In this document: piece by piece, positions 36,085 through 44,515 of the stretch
Layout: each line of letters starts with the position of its first letter
Position numbering within the stretch: position 1 is the stretch's first letter
Assembly: GCF_003628535.1 (NCBI RefSeq)
Contig: NZ_RBCI01000010.1
Coordinates: 91,562 to 155,561 of the forward strand
Source of the DNA: Flavisolibacter nicotianae
GTDB lineage: Bacteria; Bacteroidota; Bacteroidia; Chitinophagales; Chitinophagaceae
Direction: 5' to 3'
DNA: 64,000 bases
The notes under the pieces: model-generated
What the model saw: only the letters and a program-made list of their open reading frames with translations
The model's database searches: none
Told to the model about the DNA's origin: nothing
Program-made: the position numbers and the translations under genes

Positions 36085-36798
36085 ATGACGATCGCCCTGA
36101 TGCAGCCGTACTTTTTTCCCTACATCGGACAGTTTCAGATCATCAATGCCGTCGACAGGTTCATCCTGGTGGATGAATTGCAACACATACAGGCCGGTTG
36201 GATACACCGCAACCGGATCCTGAAGCCAAACGGTGGGTGGCAGTACATTATCCTTCCGATCGGGAAGCATAAACTGCGATTGAACACGCTGATCAAAGAC
36301 ATCCAGATCGTGGAAAATGGCGACTGGAAACGCAGGATACTGGGGCAGGTCGAGCACTACAAAAAGATGGCGCCGTTTTACCGCGATGTGTGCAACGTGT
36401 TGCAGGAATGTTTTCGTTCCACGGAAAGAAACATTACCAAATTGAATGGAAGCTTTTTTAAAGTCGTGTGTGACTATCTCGGTATACCGTTCAACGTAGA
36501 GATTTCTTCCGAGTTGGATTTTGATTATTCAACCGTTACTGACAAGGAGGATCGCGGAATTAAAATGTGCCAGCAGATCGGCGCCTCCAGGCTGATCAAC
36601 CCACCGGGCGGCATAAACCTTTACAGCAAGGAGAACTTCAGGCAGCACGGCGTGGAATTGGAATTTTTACAACCCGACCTCGGCGTTTACGACCAACGCA
36701 ATGGAGGCTTTGAACCGGGATTGTCAATCATCGATGTCATGATGTTCAATTCCCCGGCCGAAATAAAAACAATGCTCAATGAATACCGGCTTTTATGA
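36085..36798 (+). CDS. WbqC-family protein (first copy)
   Basis: 237 aa, cytoplasmic. The start MTIALMQPYFFPYIGQFQ and the following DRFILVDELQHIQAGWIHRN are the hallmark of the WbqC-like family, found in O-antigen and capsule clusters. I know of no settled activity; the conserved His/Asn/Arg residues suggest an enzyme. Its position between a sugar aminotransferase and a GNAT acetyltransferase suggests a step on an amino sugar. It overlaps the GNAT gene by 20 bases. A paralogue lies at 38679. Confidence 0.85.
   Translation: MTIALMQPYFFPYIGQFQIINAVDRFILVDELQHIQAGWIHRNRILKPNGGWQYIILPIGKHKLRLNTLIKDIQIVENGDWKRRILGQVEHYKKMAPFYRDVCNVLQECFRSTERNITKLNGSFFKVVCDYLGIPFNVEISSELDFDYSTVTDKEDRGIKMCQQIGASRLINPPGGINLYSKENFRQHGVELEFLQPDLGVYDQRNGGFEPGLSIIDVMMFNSPAEIKTMLNEYRLL
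36100..36128 (+). repeat. 29-base exact repeat shared by the two WbqC genes, copy 1
   Basis: The bases encoding MQPYFFPYIG are identical to 38694-38722 in the second WbqC gene. Protein constraint explains part of this, but identical synonymous positions suggest a recent common origin or conversion. Confidence 0.7.
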
Positions 36799-37249
36799 AA
36801 ACAGGGAAGCGGAGAACGCCACTCTCGCCAGTGCCGGCATGAAGGAAGAAATTCATGCTTTTATTGCGGAAACGCAAAAAGAAAAGCCGTTCCTTCCGGC
36901 AGGGGTTGACCTGGCATCATATCTAGACAAGTTATTTGCTCATGCCGTTATTATTCCTTTTTTAGAGAAGGGATGCATTAAAGGCGTGATTGCTTTTTAC
37001 TGCAATGATCTCGAAAACAAAAGGGCTTTTTTTTCAATGCTGGCCGTTGCTGCCGATCAACGGCGAAGGGGCGTCGGCTATTTCCTGATGGAAACCGCAT
37101 TTCGTTTTTCGAAACTGAACGGCTGTGACACGGTGGAAGCCGACGTGTACAAGGACAACATAGAGTCCTTCAAAATGTGTGAAAAGCTGGGATTTGCCAT
37201 CAAGGAAGACAAGGGCGATTTTTATGTACTGCAAAAGTTACTTGACTAA
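36779..37249 (+). CDS. GNAT-family N-acetyltransferase
   Basis: 156 aa. The acetyl-CoA binding loop QRRRGVGYFLM and the following strand/helix with NIESFKMCEKLGF are typical GNAT elements. The start overlaps the WbqC gene end by 20 bases, implying translational coupling. It may acetylate the amino group placed by the aminotransferase at 35004, finishing an N-acetylated deoxy-sugar. The acceptor is inferred. Confidence 0.82.
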   Translation: MNTGFYENREAENATLASAGMKEEIHAFIAETQKEKPFLPAGVDLASYLDKLFAHAVIIPFLEKGCIKGVIAFYCNDLENKRAFFSMLAVAADQRRRGVGYFLMETAFRFSKLNGCDTVEADVYKDNIESFKMCEKLGFAIKEDKGDFYVLQKLLD

Positions 37250-37344
37250 AGCGGGTTGCAGGCAATAATCCGTAACACGATGGCTTCGAAAGCAAAATTC
37301 AATCCGACTCTACCGGGAACAGCTTAACCATTAATTGACTGCTC

Positions 37345-38556
37345 ATGACAAAAGTTTATTTCCCGAATTGTTTTGGTTTACGTTTCGTTGCTTCTTTGTT
37401 TGTGATCTGTTATCATATCGAGCAGGTCAAAGGCATTTTCAACATGCCGAATCATTTCAAAAATTTCTTTTTAAGCGCAATGGGCAATCTGAGTATCACG
37501 TCGTTTTACGTGCTGAGTGGCTTTCTGATCACCTACCTGTTAATGCAGGAAAAAAAAGAAACGGGCTCTGTCGATCTTAAGAAGTTTTATATCCGTCGTG
37601 CTCTGCGGATCTGGCCCTTGTATTATCTTGTCATTGGGTTAAGCCTGTTTGTGTTTCCGCACATTGATTATTTCTACCTGCCGAATCTCACTGAAAAACT
37701 GCACAACGATTTCGGGGTTAAAACGCTTTTATACATGCTGGCCCTGCCCAATGTCGTTATTATTCTTTATGGGATTGTTCCTTTTGCTTCGCAGAGCTGG
37801 TCAATTGGCGTGGAGGAGCAGTGCTATGTTCTTTGGCCTCTCATCTTGAAGCGGTTCAGGCAGCCGCACAAGGTTTTGGTGAGTGTCATTGGAATTTACC
37901 TGGCTGTAAAGTTTGGATTGATGGCATTGACAAAGGCCGGCTTCGTCTCTGCCGGCCTGACCCATTTTGCGTCGTTCTGGGGGACGTTCAGCATTGATTG
38001 TATCGCTATCGGAGGGCTGGCCGCCTGGATCGTGTTTGAAAAGAAGACCCGGGTGCTTTCAGTTGTTTTTAGCAGGTATACACAGATTGCACTGTACGGA
38101 CTCATGGCTTTTTTGTTAATTGGCGGTTACACCGTTTACAAACCGCTGTTCTTTGAGTTTTATGCGGTGCTGTTTGCCGTGGTTATCCTAAACCTGGCGG
38201 CTAATAAGAGATCCATTTTATCTCTCGAAAATCGCCTGTTTAGCTACATGGGTAAGATCTCTTACGGCCTGTATATGTACCATGCCATAGCCATTGTCGT
38301 GGTCATTCGGCTGGTTATGACCTACGCACCTGGTAACACGTTTCTCCTTTATGCCGGCAGTTTTGCCGTCACGTTCGTCCTGGCAATCGCTTCGTATGAA
38401 TTGTTTGAAAAGCGGTTCCTGCAGAAGAAAAAAATCTATTCAAAAGTCATCAGCGGCGAAACGGTGGAATTCCCGTTAGACAGCGTGCCCTCTCAGAATG
38501 ATAGGGTTGTTCAGTCGCGTGTAATCACCAAACCCGTTGCCCCGGCGAATCCATAA
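37345..38556 (+). CDS. OafA-type membrane acyltransferase (acyltransferase family 3)
   Basis: 403 aa with about 10 membrane helices. FGLRFVASLFVICYH at the N-terminus, with the catalytic-type His, and FYIRRALRIWPLYYL are typical of acyltransferase family 3, which O-acetylates or O-acylates polysaccharides from acyl-CoA. SWSIGVEEQCYVLWP is a further family motif. Lying between the two WbqC sets, it probably decorates the repeat unit. The short basic C-terminal tail is cytoplasmic. Confidence 0.9.
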   Translation: MTKVYFPNCFGLRFVASLFVICYHIEQVKGIFNMPNHFKNFFLSAMGNLSITSFYVLSGFLITYLLMQEKKETGSVDLKKFYIRRALRIWPLYYLVIGLSLFVFPHIDYFYLPNLTEKLHNDFGVKTLLYMLALPNVVIILYGIVPFASQSWSIGVEEQCYVLWPLILKRFRQPHKVLVSVIGIYLAVKFGLMALTKAGFVSAGLTHFASFWGTFSIDCIAIGGLAAWIVFEKKTRVLSVVFSRYTQIALYGLMAFLLIGGYTVYKPLFFEFYAVLFAVVILNLAANKRSILSLENRLFSYMGKISYGLYMYHAIAIVVVIRLVMTYAPGNTFLLYAGSFAVTFVLAIASYELFEKRFLQKKKIYSKVISGETVEFPLDSVPSQNDRVVQSRVITKPVAPANP

Positions 38557-38678
38557 ACGTCAATGAATTTGATCTTTTTCCTGGTGCCTTCCTGCCGTAC
38601 TATTGTTTGTTGCAGGTCACGTTTTTCACTGCAAAAAAAAATGTGCGCCGACAGCGTCGCCGGCAAAACAGTCTGCCT

Positions 38679-39389
38679 ATGAAACTTGCAATCATGCAGC
38701 CGTACTTTTTTCCCTACATCGGGTATTTCCAGTTAATTAACGCAGCGGACCGGTTTATCCTGCTTGACGATGTTCAGTATATCCGGCATGGCTGGATTAA
38801 CCGGAACCGGATTTTAAAACCTGAAGGGCCGGGCTTCAGTTACATCAGTCTGCAGTTGGCCAGTCATACCTCCAGGGCGATGATCAAAGACATTGAAGTC
38901 GTGAGCGAAAACGGATGGAAGGAAAAGATCGTCCGGCAACTGGACCATTACAAAAAAAAAGCACCTTACTACAAGGAAGTGCTGGACCTGTTGAAAACAT
39001 GCTTTTCCTGCACGGAAACGAATATTGCAAGATTCAATGGGTGGTGCTTACAGAGCGTCTGTTCTTATATCGGGATCCATTTCAAAACAGAAATATCCTC
39101 TCAAATGAATCTTGATTACTCGCATGTTCATGCGCCGGGGCAGTGGGCCTTGCGCATTTGCGAGCAATTGGGTGGCACGGAATACCTGAACCCTTGCGGC
39201 GGAATGGAAATCTTCAATCGGAAACTGTATCAGTCCAGCAATGTATCGTTGCAATTTATGGCGCCGCAGATAGGTGAATACAATCAAAGTCGCGGGTTCT
39301 TTGAGCCCAACCTTTCCATCATCGATGTGTTGATGTTTAACTCGGCGGATGAGACAAAATCATTGTTATCAAAGTTTACTTACGCATGA
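38679..39389 (+). CDS. WbqC-family protein (second copy)
   Basis: 236 aa from the ATG at 38679; an upstream in-frame start adds a basic, unconserved stretch. MKLAIMQPYFFPYIGYFQ and FILLDDVQYIRHGWINRN match the first copy, as does the C-terminal FFEPNLSIIDVLMFNS. The two proteins clearly share ancestry along their whole length. It overlaps the PLP-like gene by 4 bases and, with the GNAT after that, repeats the PLP/WbqC/GNAT content of 35004-37249 in a different order. Confidence 0.85.
   Translation: MKLAIMQPYFFPYIGYFQLINAADRFILLDDVQYIRHGWINRNRILKPEGPGFSYISLQLASHTSRAMIKDIEVVSENGWKEKIVRQLDHYKKKAPYYKEVLDLLKTCFSCTETNIARFNGWCLQSVCSYIGIHFKTEISSQMNLDYSHVHAPGQWALRICEQLGGTEYLNPCGGMEIFNRKLYQSSNVSLQFMAPQIGEYNQSRGFFEPNLSIIDVLMFNSADETKSLLSKFTYA
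38694..38722 (+). repeat. 29-base exact repeat shared by the two WbqC genes, copy 2
   Basis: Identical to 36100-36128; see that entry. Confidence 0.7.
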
Positions 39390-40345
39390 AACCAATAGGC
39401 GGGTACTTTGAATTGGAATTGAAAAAAGGCAACGCCTGCTTCCATCAAACACCCTACACATTTAAAAGCGGCCGGTCGTCTTTGTATGCGATTTTATCGA
39501 CAACAAAGCCCTCCTGCGTTTATATCCCGTTTTACATCTGTGGGGTCGTTTTTGAATCGTTTGCGATGGCAGGTGTTCCTTATAAATTTTACAGCCTTGA
39601 TGAAAACCTGGAGCCCGCTCATTTGCCGGTACTGGAACAGGACGAATATGTTCTTTATGTGGATTATTTTGGGGTCAAAACGGCTTGCGTAGAACACTTG
39701 TCCGAGCGCCTTGGGCCCCGGTTGTTGGTCGATTGCACGCTTTCTTTTTTTACCGTTGGCAATGGCAAGTCCTGGTTTTTTAATTCCTGCAGAAAATTTT
39801 TCGGTGTTCCGGATGGTTCATTTTTATATACCCCGGATGGTATTGAAACAATGGTTTTGCAAACCCCCAACGAACAATATACCTGCAACCACCTTGTGAA
39901 ACGCTTTAACGGCCACGTCCGGGAAGGGTATGTTTCATTCCTCGAAAATGAAGTATGGTGTGACGGCCAGGCGGTAGCAATGTCCCGGTTAAGTGAACAC
40001 CTGCTTTCTTTAATTGACTATTCGGAGGTAGCGGAAAAAAGACGGTCGAATTTTCTTCACCTGGATTCATTGCTGGCTGGGTACAATCAGTTAAGTCTTT
40101 CATTACCCGACAGAGCCGTCCCCATGTATTACCCCTTTCTTCCCGACCGGCCCATCGACAAGACATTACTTTTCCGCGAAAATATTTTTATTCCAACATT
40201 CTGGAAAGACGTCCTGGAAAGGGATTCTGCGGGATATGACTTTGAAAAAATGCTTACGAGGAACCTGCTCCTGCTTCCTGTCGACCACCGTTATGACTGT
40301 GACGACATGAACAGAATGGTGGATATCCTAAAACAACTATTATGA
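39386..40345 (+). CDS. Divergent PLP-dependent aminotransferase-like protein
   Basis: 319 aa. It looks like a shortened fold-type I PLP enzyme of the DegT kind. KSGRSSLYAIL stands where DegT enzymes bind phosphate. LLVDCTLSFF offers Asp116 and SCRKFFGVPDG offers Lys137 as the probable Schiff-base residue. It is about 40 residues shorter than its neighbours of the family and lacks their usual HATK and GEGG words. It may be an aminotransferase with an unusual acceptor or a non-catalytic relative. It overlaps both neighbours by 4 bases, so it is translationally coupled to the WbqC and GNAT proteins. Confidence 0.65.
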   Translation: MKPIGGYFELELKKGNACFHQTPYTFKSGRSSLYAILSTTKPSCVYIPFYICGVVFESFAMAGVPYKFYSLDENLEPAHLPVLEQDEYVLYVDYFGVKTACVEHLSERLGPRLLVDCTLSFFTVGNGKSWFFNSCRKFFGVPDGSFLYTPDGIETMVLQTPNEQYTCNHLVKRFNGHVREGYVSFLENEVWCDGQAVAMSRLSEHLLSLIDYSEVAEKRRSNFLHLDSLLAGYNQLSLSLPDRAVPMYYPFLPDRPIDKTLLFRENIFIPTFWKDVLERDSAGYDFEKMLTRNLLLLPVDHRYDCDDMNRMVDILKQLL

Positions 40346-40866
40346 GTAATTTGATTTACCTGCGGCCCTTGCAAATAAGCGATGCACAAATTTCTTACCA
40401 ATGGCGCAACAATCCGGAGATCTGGAAATTGACCGGATCAAAGCCGGACCAGCATATAACGTCGGAAATGGAAACGGCCTGGCTGGCCGGCGTGTTGCGG
40501 CGAACAACTGACAAGCGATTTGCCATTTGCCTGAAGGAAACGAATCAATACATTGGAAATATTCATTTGGAAAACATCGAACTGTCGCAAGCGCAATACG
40601 GAGGCCTTTTCATCGGCGAGCCTTCCTATTGGAGCAAGGGCATCGGTACCCAGGCCAGCGCACTTCTCATTGACTATGCATTTGAAACTTTACAGGTGGA
40701 AAAGTTATATGGTTTTGTCCGGAAGGAACACAGCGCCTCCCGCCGCATGCTGGAGAAAGGTGGATTTGACGCCGTGGAGCAATCGGCTGCGTGGGTTAAA
40801 ATTTCAATGGAAAGGACAGCCTGGCTTTCGCAGAAAACGCGGAAAGAAGTCGCAACTTCCCAATAG
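40342..40866 (+). CDS. GNAT-family N-acetyltransferase, RimJ/PseH-like
   Basis: 174 aa. LRPLQISDAQISYQWRNNPEI and the acetyl-CoA loop YWSKGIGTQA place it in the RimJ/RimL-type GNATs, a group that includes PseH, which acetylates a 4-amino sugar nucleotide. It overlaps the PLP-like gene by 4 bases. It likely N-acetylates the product of that protein or of the DegT aminotransferases. The specific acceptor cannot be read from sequence. Confidence 0.83.
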   Translation: MSNLIYLRPLQISDAQISYQWRNNPEIWKLTGSKPDQHITSEMETAWLAGVLRRTTDKRFAICLKETNQYIGNIHLENIELSQAQYGGLFIGEPSYWSKGIGTQASALLIDYAFETLQVEKLYGFVRKEHSASRRMLEKGGFDAVEQSAAWVKISMERTAWLSQKTRKEVATSQ

Positions 40867-40962
40867 AGTCAATTGAATGCCGGCACGCAAAAAAATTGCC
40901 TTTCTACAGGGCAGTGTCGTCGGCTAATAAATGCAATGCAACCAAAATAAAAATTCTTTCGA

Positions 40963-41799
40963 ATGACGCCACCGCTCGTGTCCATCGTAACCGTTACCTA
41001 CAATCATGAGAACTACATCCGGCAGTGCCTGGAAGGGATCGTGATGCAGAAGACCACCTTTCCCATCGAGGTGATCGTCGGAGAGGACTGCTCCACCGAC
41101 AACACCCGGGCCGTTGTCCGCGAATTCGAAGAACGCTATCCCGAAATTGTTAAACCAATTTATCACCAAACGAATGTGGGTGCAGGCAGAAATTTTTTTG
41201 AATTTTGCTATCCGAAATTGCAGGGTAAATATATCGCCATTTGTGAAGGCGACGATTACTGGACCGACCCGTACAAATTGCAAAAGCAGGTGGATTTCCT
41301 GGAACAAAACCAGAACTACGTCCTTTGCTTTCATCCACGTAGCATTGTTGACCAGGATAACCGGATGATTTATGAACAATTGCCCAAAAATTCCATAACG
41401 CTTTACCGCCCAAAAGATATTTTCCATGTTCACATTCCGACATTGACCGTTGTTTTCCGGTACTGTCACCAGATCGACATAAAGGCGATCCTGGAGCAAA
41501 AGCTATTTGGTGAATATTACTTTTTTTGGTTGTTCTCCCGCTACGGTGCTGCAGCCGACCTTGGCTTTGTAGGCGCCAACTACCGTCAACATACAGGTGG
41601 CCTTTATTCGGGCCTGACCAAAGCTGGGCAAAGCTTTATGGTCATCAGCGGATTCAAACAGGTGCGCAACTCGAATTTGTACGACAGCGACCAAAAGAAG
41701 GAAATAAAAAAGGAAATGCGTATCCGGAAAAAGCGCTTTTTAAAAACCATGCTGAAGAAAAAAGATTTCGTAAATGCCATAAAAATGGCGTTTACCTGA
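40963..41799 (+). CDS. GT2 glycosyltransferase (tandem copy A)
   Basis: 278 aa, GT-A fold. VSIVTVTYNHENYIRQCLEG starts the nucleotide-binding part, EDCSTDNTR holds the first Asp pair, and CEGDDYWTDPYKLQKQ holds the DxD-like metal site (GDDYW). The basic C-terminal tail has no membrane helix. It adds one sugar to the lipid-linked repeat unit. It is paralogous to the next gene, and 119 bases near the start are identical in both. Confidence 0.92.
   Translation: MTPPLVSIVTVTYNHENYIRQCLEGIVMQKTTFPIEVIVGEDCSTDNTRAVVREFEERYPEIVKPIYHQTNVGAGRNFFEFCYPKLQGKYIAICEGDDYWTDPYKLQKQVDFLEQNQNYVLCFHPRSIVDQDNRMIYEQLPKNSITLYRPKDIFHVHIPTLTVVFRYCHQIDIKAILEQKLFGEYYFFWLFSRYGAAADLGFVGANYRQHTGGLYSGLTKAGQSFMVISGFKQVRNSNLYDSDQKKEIKKEMRIRKKRFLKTMLKKKDFVNAIKMAFT
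41017..41135 (+). repeat. 119-base exact repeat, copy 1 (within GT2 gene A)
   Basis: Identical base for base to 41920-42038 at a constant offset of 903. A second exact block of 32 bases at 41242-41273 matches 42145-42176. Outside these blocks the two genes differ at many synonymous sites. Confidence 0.95.
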
Positions 41800-41859
41800 G
41801 TCCTGATACAAAGACTGCATTTCCACCAACCTAACTGAAATTTTTCAAACGATCGTTCG

Positions 41860-42699
41860 ATGAAAACAATTCAACCCTTACTTTCTGTTTTAGTCATCAC
41901 CTACAATCACGAGAACTATATCCGGCAGTGCCTGGAAGGGATCGTGATGCAGAAGACCACCTTTCCCATCGAGGTGATCGTCGGAGAGGACTGCTCCACC
42001 GACAACACCCGGGCCGTTGTCCGCGAATTCGAAGAACGATATCCCGATATGATCAAACCCGTTTACCACACAAAAAATGTGGGCGGCGGCAAAAATGCAT
42101 ACGAGTTTTGCTACCCGCTGATTAAAGGGGCCTATGTGGCGTTCTGTGAAGGCGACGATTACTGGACCGACCCGTATAAACTGCAAAAGCAGGTGGATTT
42201 TTTAGAACAGCATCCTGAATTTGTTTTGAGTTTCCATAAAGCAAACGTGGTAAACCATGCTGACCAAATCACAGTGCAGAAAACACCATCTAAAACGATC
42301 AAGACGTACAGCCCCAGCGATATTTTTCACATTCATATTCCAACCTTGTCGGCAGTTTTCCGGCACTGCATTCCAAAGATGCCAGATGATTTGCTGACAG
42401 TAAAGGGTGCTGACGCATTTGTCTTTGGCCTGCTTGCCCGTTTTGGCGGCGCTGCCGATCTTGGATTCGTAGGCGCCCATTACCGGAAACATGCGGGTGG
42501 TACGTTCTCGACAAAAAATGCAGTGCGGCAATACCGGCATGCACTGGAAACGCGGCAGATCATGAGAGAGAGTGCCGCATTTACCGACGAGCAGAAAAAG
42601 GAGATCGACAGGGAATTGCGCAGGCGTAAAAAGATGTATGCCAAAATCTGTCTGAAAAAGCGTGATGTCTACAATTGTGTCAGGTTTCTTTTAGCCTGA
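41860..42699 (+). CDS. GT2 glycosyltransferase (tandem copy B)
   Basis: 279 aa with the same layout as the gene before it: VLVITYNHENYIRQCLEG, EDCSTDNTR, CEGDDYWTDPYKLQKQ, and a C-terminal basic helix. The C-terminal half, which usually sets acceptor choice, is clearly diverged from copy A, so the two enzymes probably add sugars to different acceptors while using the same or a similar donor. It starts 60 bases after copy A. Confidence 0.92.
   Translation: MKTIQPLLSVLVITYNHENYIRQCLEGIVMQKTTFPIEVIVGEDCSTDNTRAVVREFEERYPDMIKPVYHTKNVGGGKNAYEFCYPLIKGAYVAFCEGDDYWTDPYKLQKQVDFLEQHPEFVLSFHKANVVNHADQITVQKTPSKTIKTYSPSDIFHIHIPTLSAVFRHCIPKMPDDLLTVKGADAFVFGLLARFGGAADLGFVGAHYRKHAGGTFSTKNAVRQYRHALETRQIMRESAAFTDEQKKEIDRELRRRKKMYAKICLKKRDVYNCVRFLLA
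41920..42038 (+). repeat. 119-base exact repeat, copy 2 (within GT2 gene B)
   Basis: Partner of 41017-41135; see that entry. Confidence 0.95.
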
Positions 42700-42711
42700 C
42701 ATGACTCTGCT

Positions 42712-43584
42712 ATGACCCAACACAAATTTCGAAACATGTTTAGTGTTATCATTCCAACCTACAACCGCGAAGACCTTTTGCCCGTCGCTATTGAAAGCGT
42801 GATCCGGCAAACCTGCCCCGACTGGGAATTACTTATTATCGATGACGGATCTACCGACGGGTCCGAAGGCGTTGTGCAACACTATTTAGCTGACAGCCGG
42901 ATCCGGTATTTTAAAAAAGAAAATTCGGGAGGGGCGCAGAGCCGCAATTTCGGTGTTTCACTAGCCAAAGGCGATTTCATTGTATTTCTCGACAGTGACG
43001 ACGAAGCCTACCCGCACTGGCTCGAAACGGCGGCCGGCGTCATCAGGGAAGACACTGGTATTATCTGTGCCGGCGCCAACCGCAGGTTGTTGGATGGAAC
43101 CATCATTGAAGAACCGCCTTATGCAATCAATGTTTATGGCGAGAAAGTGAAGGTCAAGTTTACGGCCGGTTCCTTATTCATCAAACGGGAACTGTTCCTT
43201 GAGTCGGGCGGTTACGATATGGAAATGCCCAGCGGTTTGCAGTCGCAGTTGGGATATACGCTGCTGCCTTACCTGCATCAATCACACCTGAAGATCGTGA
43301 CCATCGATCAGTGCCTGGTGCAGATCAACATCCACAACGGGCAGAGGGCCAGGACTCAATGGGGCGAACTAACGGTCGATTGCCTGCGGTTCGTTAACAA
43401 ATTCCATCCGTATTTCGAAAAATGGGACCGGCGGGAATTATCCAACAACTATACGGTCATTGCCTTTTATAATTACAAGGCCGGGCAAAGGAAACCGGCG
43501 ATGAGCCACCTGGTCAGAGCCATCCGGTACAGGCCGCAACGGGTATCAAATTATTTACGGCTGGTGAAGTATACGCTTGGATAA
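42712..43584 (+). CDS. GT2 glycosyltransferase
   Basis: 290 aa; an alternative ATG at 42736 would remove eight residues and begin directly at MFSVIIPTYNRED. The GT-A motifs are IIPTYNRED, IDDGSTDGSEG and LDSDDEAYP. It is cytoplasmic and adds one sugar of the repeat unit. It is unlike the preceding tandem pair in its C-terminal half. Donor and acceptor are unknown. Confidence 0.9.
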   Translation: MTQHKFRNMFSVIIPTYNREDLLPVAIESVIRQTCPDWELLIIDDGSTDGSEGVVQHYLADSRIRYFKKENSGGAQSRNFGVSLAKGDFIVFLDSDDEAYPHWLETAAGVIREDTGIICAGANRRLLDGTIIEEPPYAINVYGEKVKVKFTAGSLFIKRELFLESGGYDMEMPSGLQSQLGYTLLPYLHQSHLKIVTIDQCLVQINIHNGQRARTQWGELTVDCLRFVNKFHPYFEKWDRRELSNNYTVIAFYNYKAGQRKPAMSHLVRAIRYRPQRVSNYLRLVKYTLG

Positions 43585-43705
43585 GCATTGAAGAATAACC
43601 TCCTGCACCGCCAATTCCGCGATCTCTTTTGAAAGAGCTCAGGTGATCCGTCGAAAATATGGCTGCCAATTTTCTACTTTTTTACTTACCAAAACAATCA
43701 GCGTT

Positions 43706-44515
43706 ATGCAGAACATATTTAAAAAGATAGCAGCGTCGCTTCGTTTCCGTTGGCAGAAAAGACTGCTGGACCCGCTGGCGGTACGGTTTGAAAAATTGAC
43801 CTTCCCATCGATGGAGCGGCTGGTAAAAAAACGTTCAAAAGTTGGCGACCATACATTTTTTCGCAAGGAAGAATTTCCCTGGGTGAAGGAACTGGAAGCC
43901 AGTTGGCAGGACATACGACGCGAACTCGACGCCGTGCTAACGGTGGACGCCGATATCCCGTCATTCCAAGACGTTTCCTCACCGCAAATGCAGCTGACGC
44001 AGGACAACAAATGGCGAACCTTTTTCTTTTATTTCTATGGCCACCGGCGCGATGAAAATTGCCACCGCTGCCCGCGAACGATTGAACTGCTGAAAAAGAT
44101 ACCGGATATGAAGACCGCTTTCTTTTCAATTCTTTCTCCGAACAAACATATTCCGCCACACCGGGGACCCTATAACGGCGTGCTCCGGCTTCACCTCGGC
44201 TTGCGCATTCCGGTTGACCGAATGAATTGCAAAATCCGTGTGGGCAACGACTTCGGTTACTGGCAGCAGGGCGAGGCACTGATCTTTGACGATTCGTACG
44301 AGCATGAAGTGTGGAACGATACAGAGGAAATCCGCGTGGTGCTGTTCGTCGATTTTGTACGGCCCCTTCCGCAACCGGCCGCTCTTCTTAACAAACTTTA
44401 CATCCGCTACATTGCCGGGTCGAAGTTTATCCAGGATGCTGTGGGTAACCTGAACAAGATCAAGGACGAAAAACATGTAAAAGAAATCAGGCCGCAACAG
44501 CAGGCAGTCTCGTAA
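43706..44515 (+). CDS. Aspartyl/asparaginyl beta-hydroxylase-like dioxygenase
   Basis: 269 aa from the ATG at 43706. The jelly-roll core shows HRGPYNGVLRLHLGL with His152, FDDSYEHEVWND with His200, and EEIRVVLFVDF with Arg210 as the likely 2-oxoglutarate anchor. This two-His set is that of the Asp/Asn hydroxylase family, which also contains LpxO, the lipid A fatty-acid hydroxylase. Its coupling to the next glycosyltransferase (stop and start share one base) places it in polysaccharide synthesis. It may hydroxylate an acyl or aminoacyl decoration, but this is inference. Confidence 0.85.
   Translation: MQNIFKKIAASLRFRWQKRLLDPLAVRFEKLTFPSMERLVKKRSKVGDHTFFRKEEFPWVKELEASWQDIRRELDAVLTVDADIPSFQDVSSPQMQLTQDNKWRTFFFYFYGHRRDENCHRCPRTIELLKKIPDMKTAFFSILSPNKHIPPHRGPYNGVLRLHLGLRIPVDRMNCKIRVGNDFGYWQQGEALIFDDSYEHEVWNDTEEIRVVLFVDFVRPLPQPAALLNKLYIRYIAGSKFIQDAVGNLNKIKDEKHVKEIRPQQQAVS

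Noticed and set aside
37345..38556. Reading the OafA-like protein as a Wzx flippase
   Set aside because: The family 3 acyltransferase motifs, including FVICYH and RRALRIWPLYYL, are clear, and the helix count is too low for Wzx.
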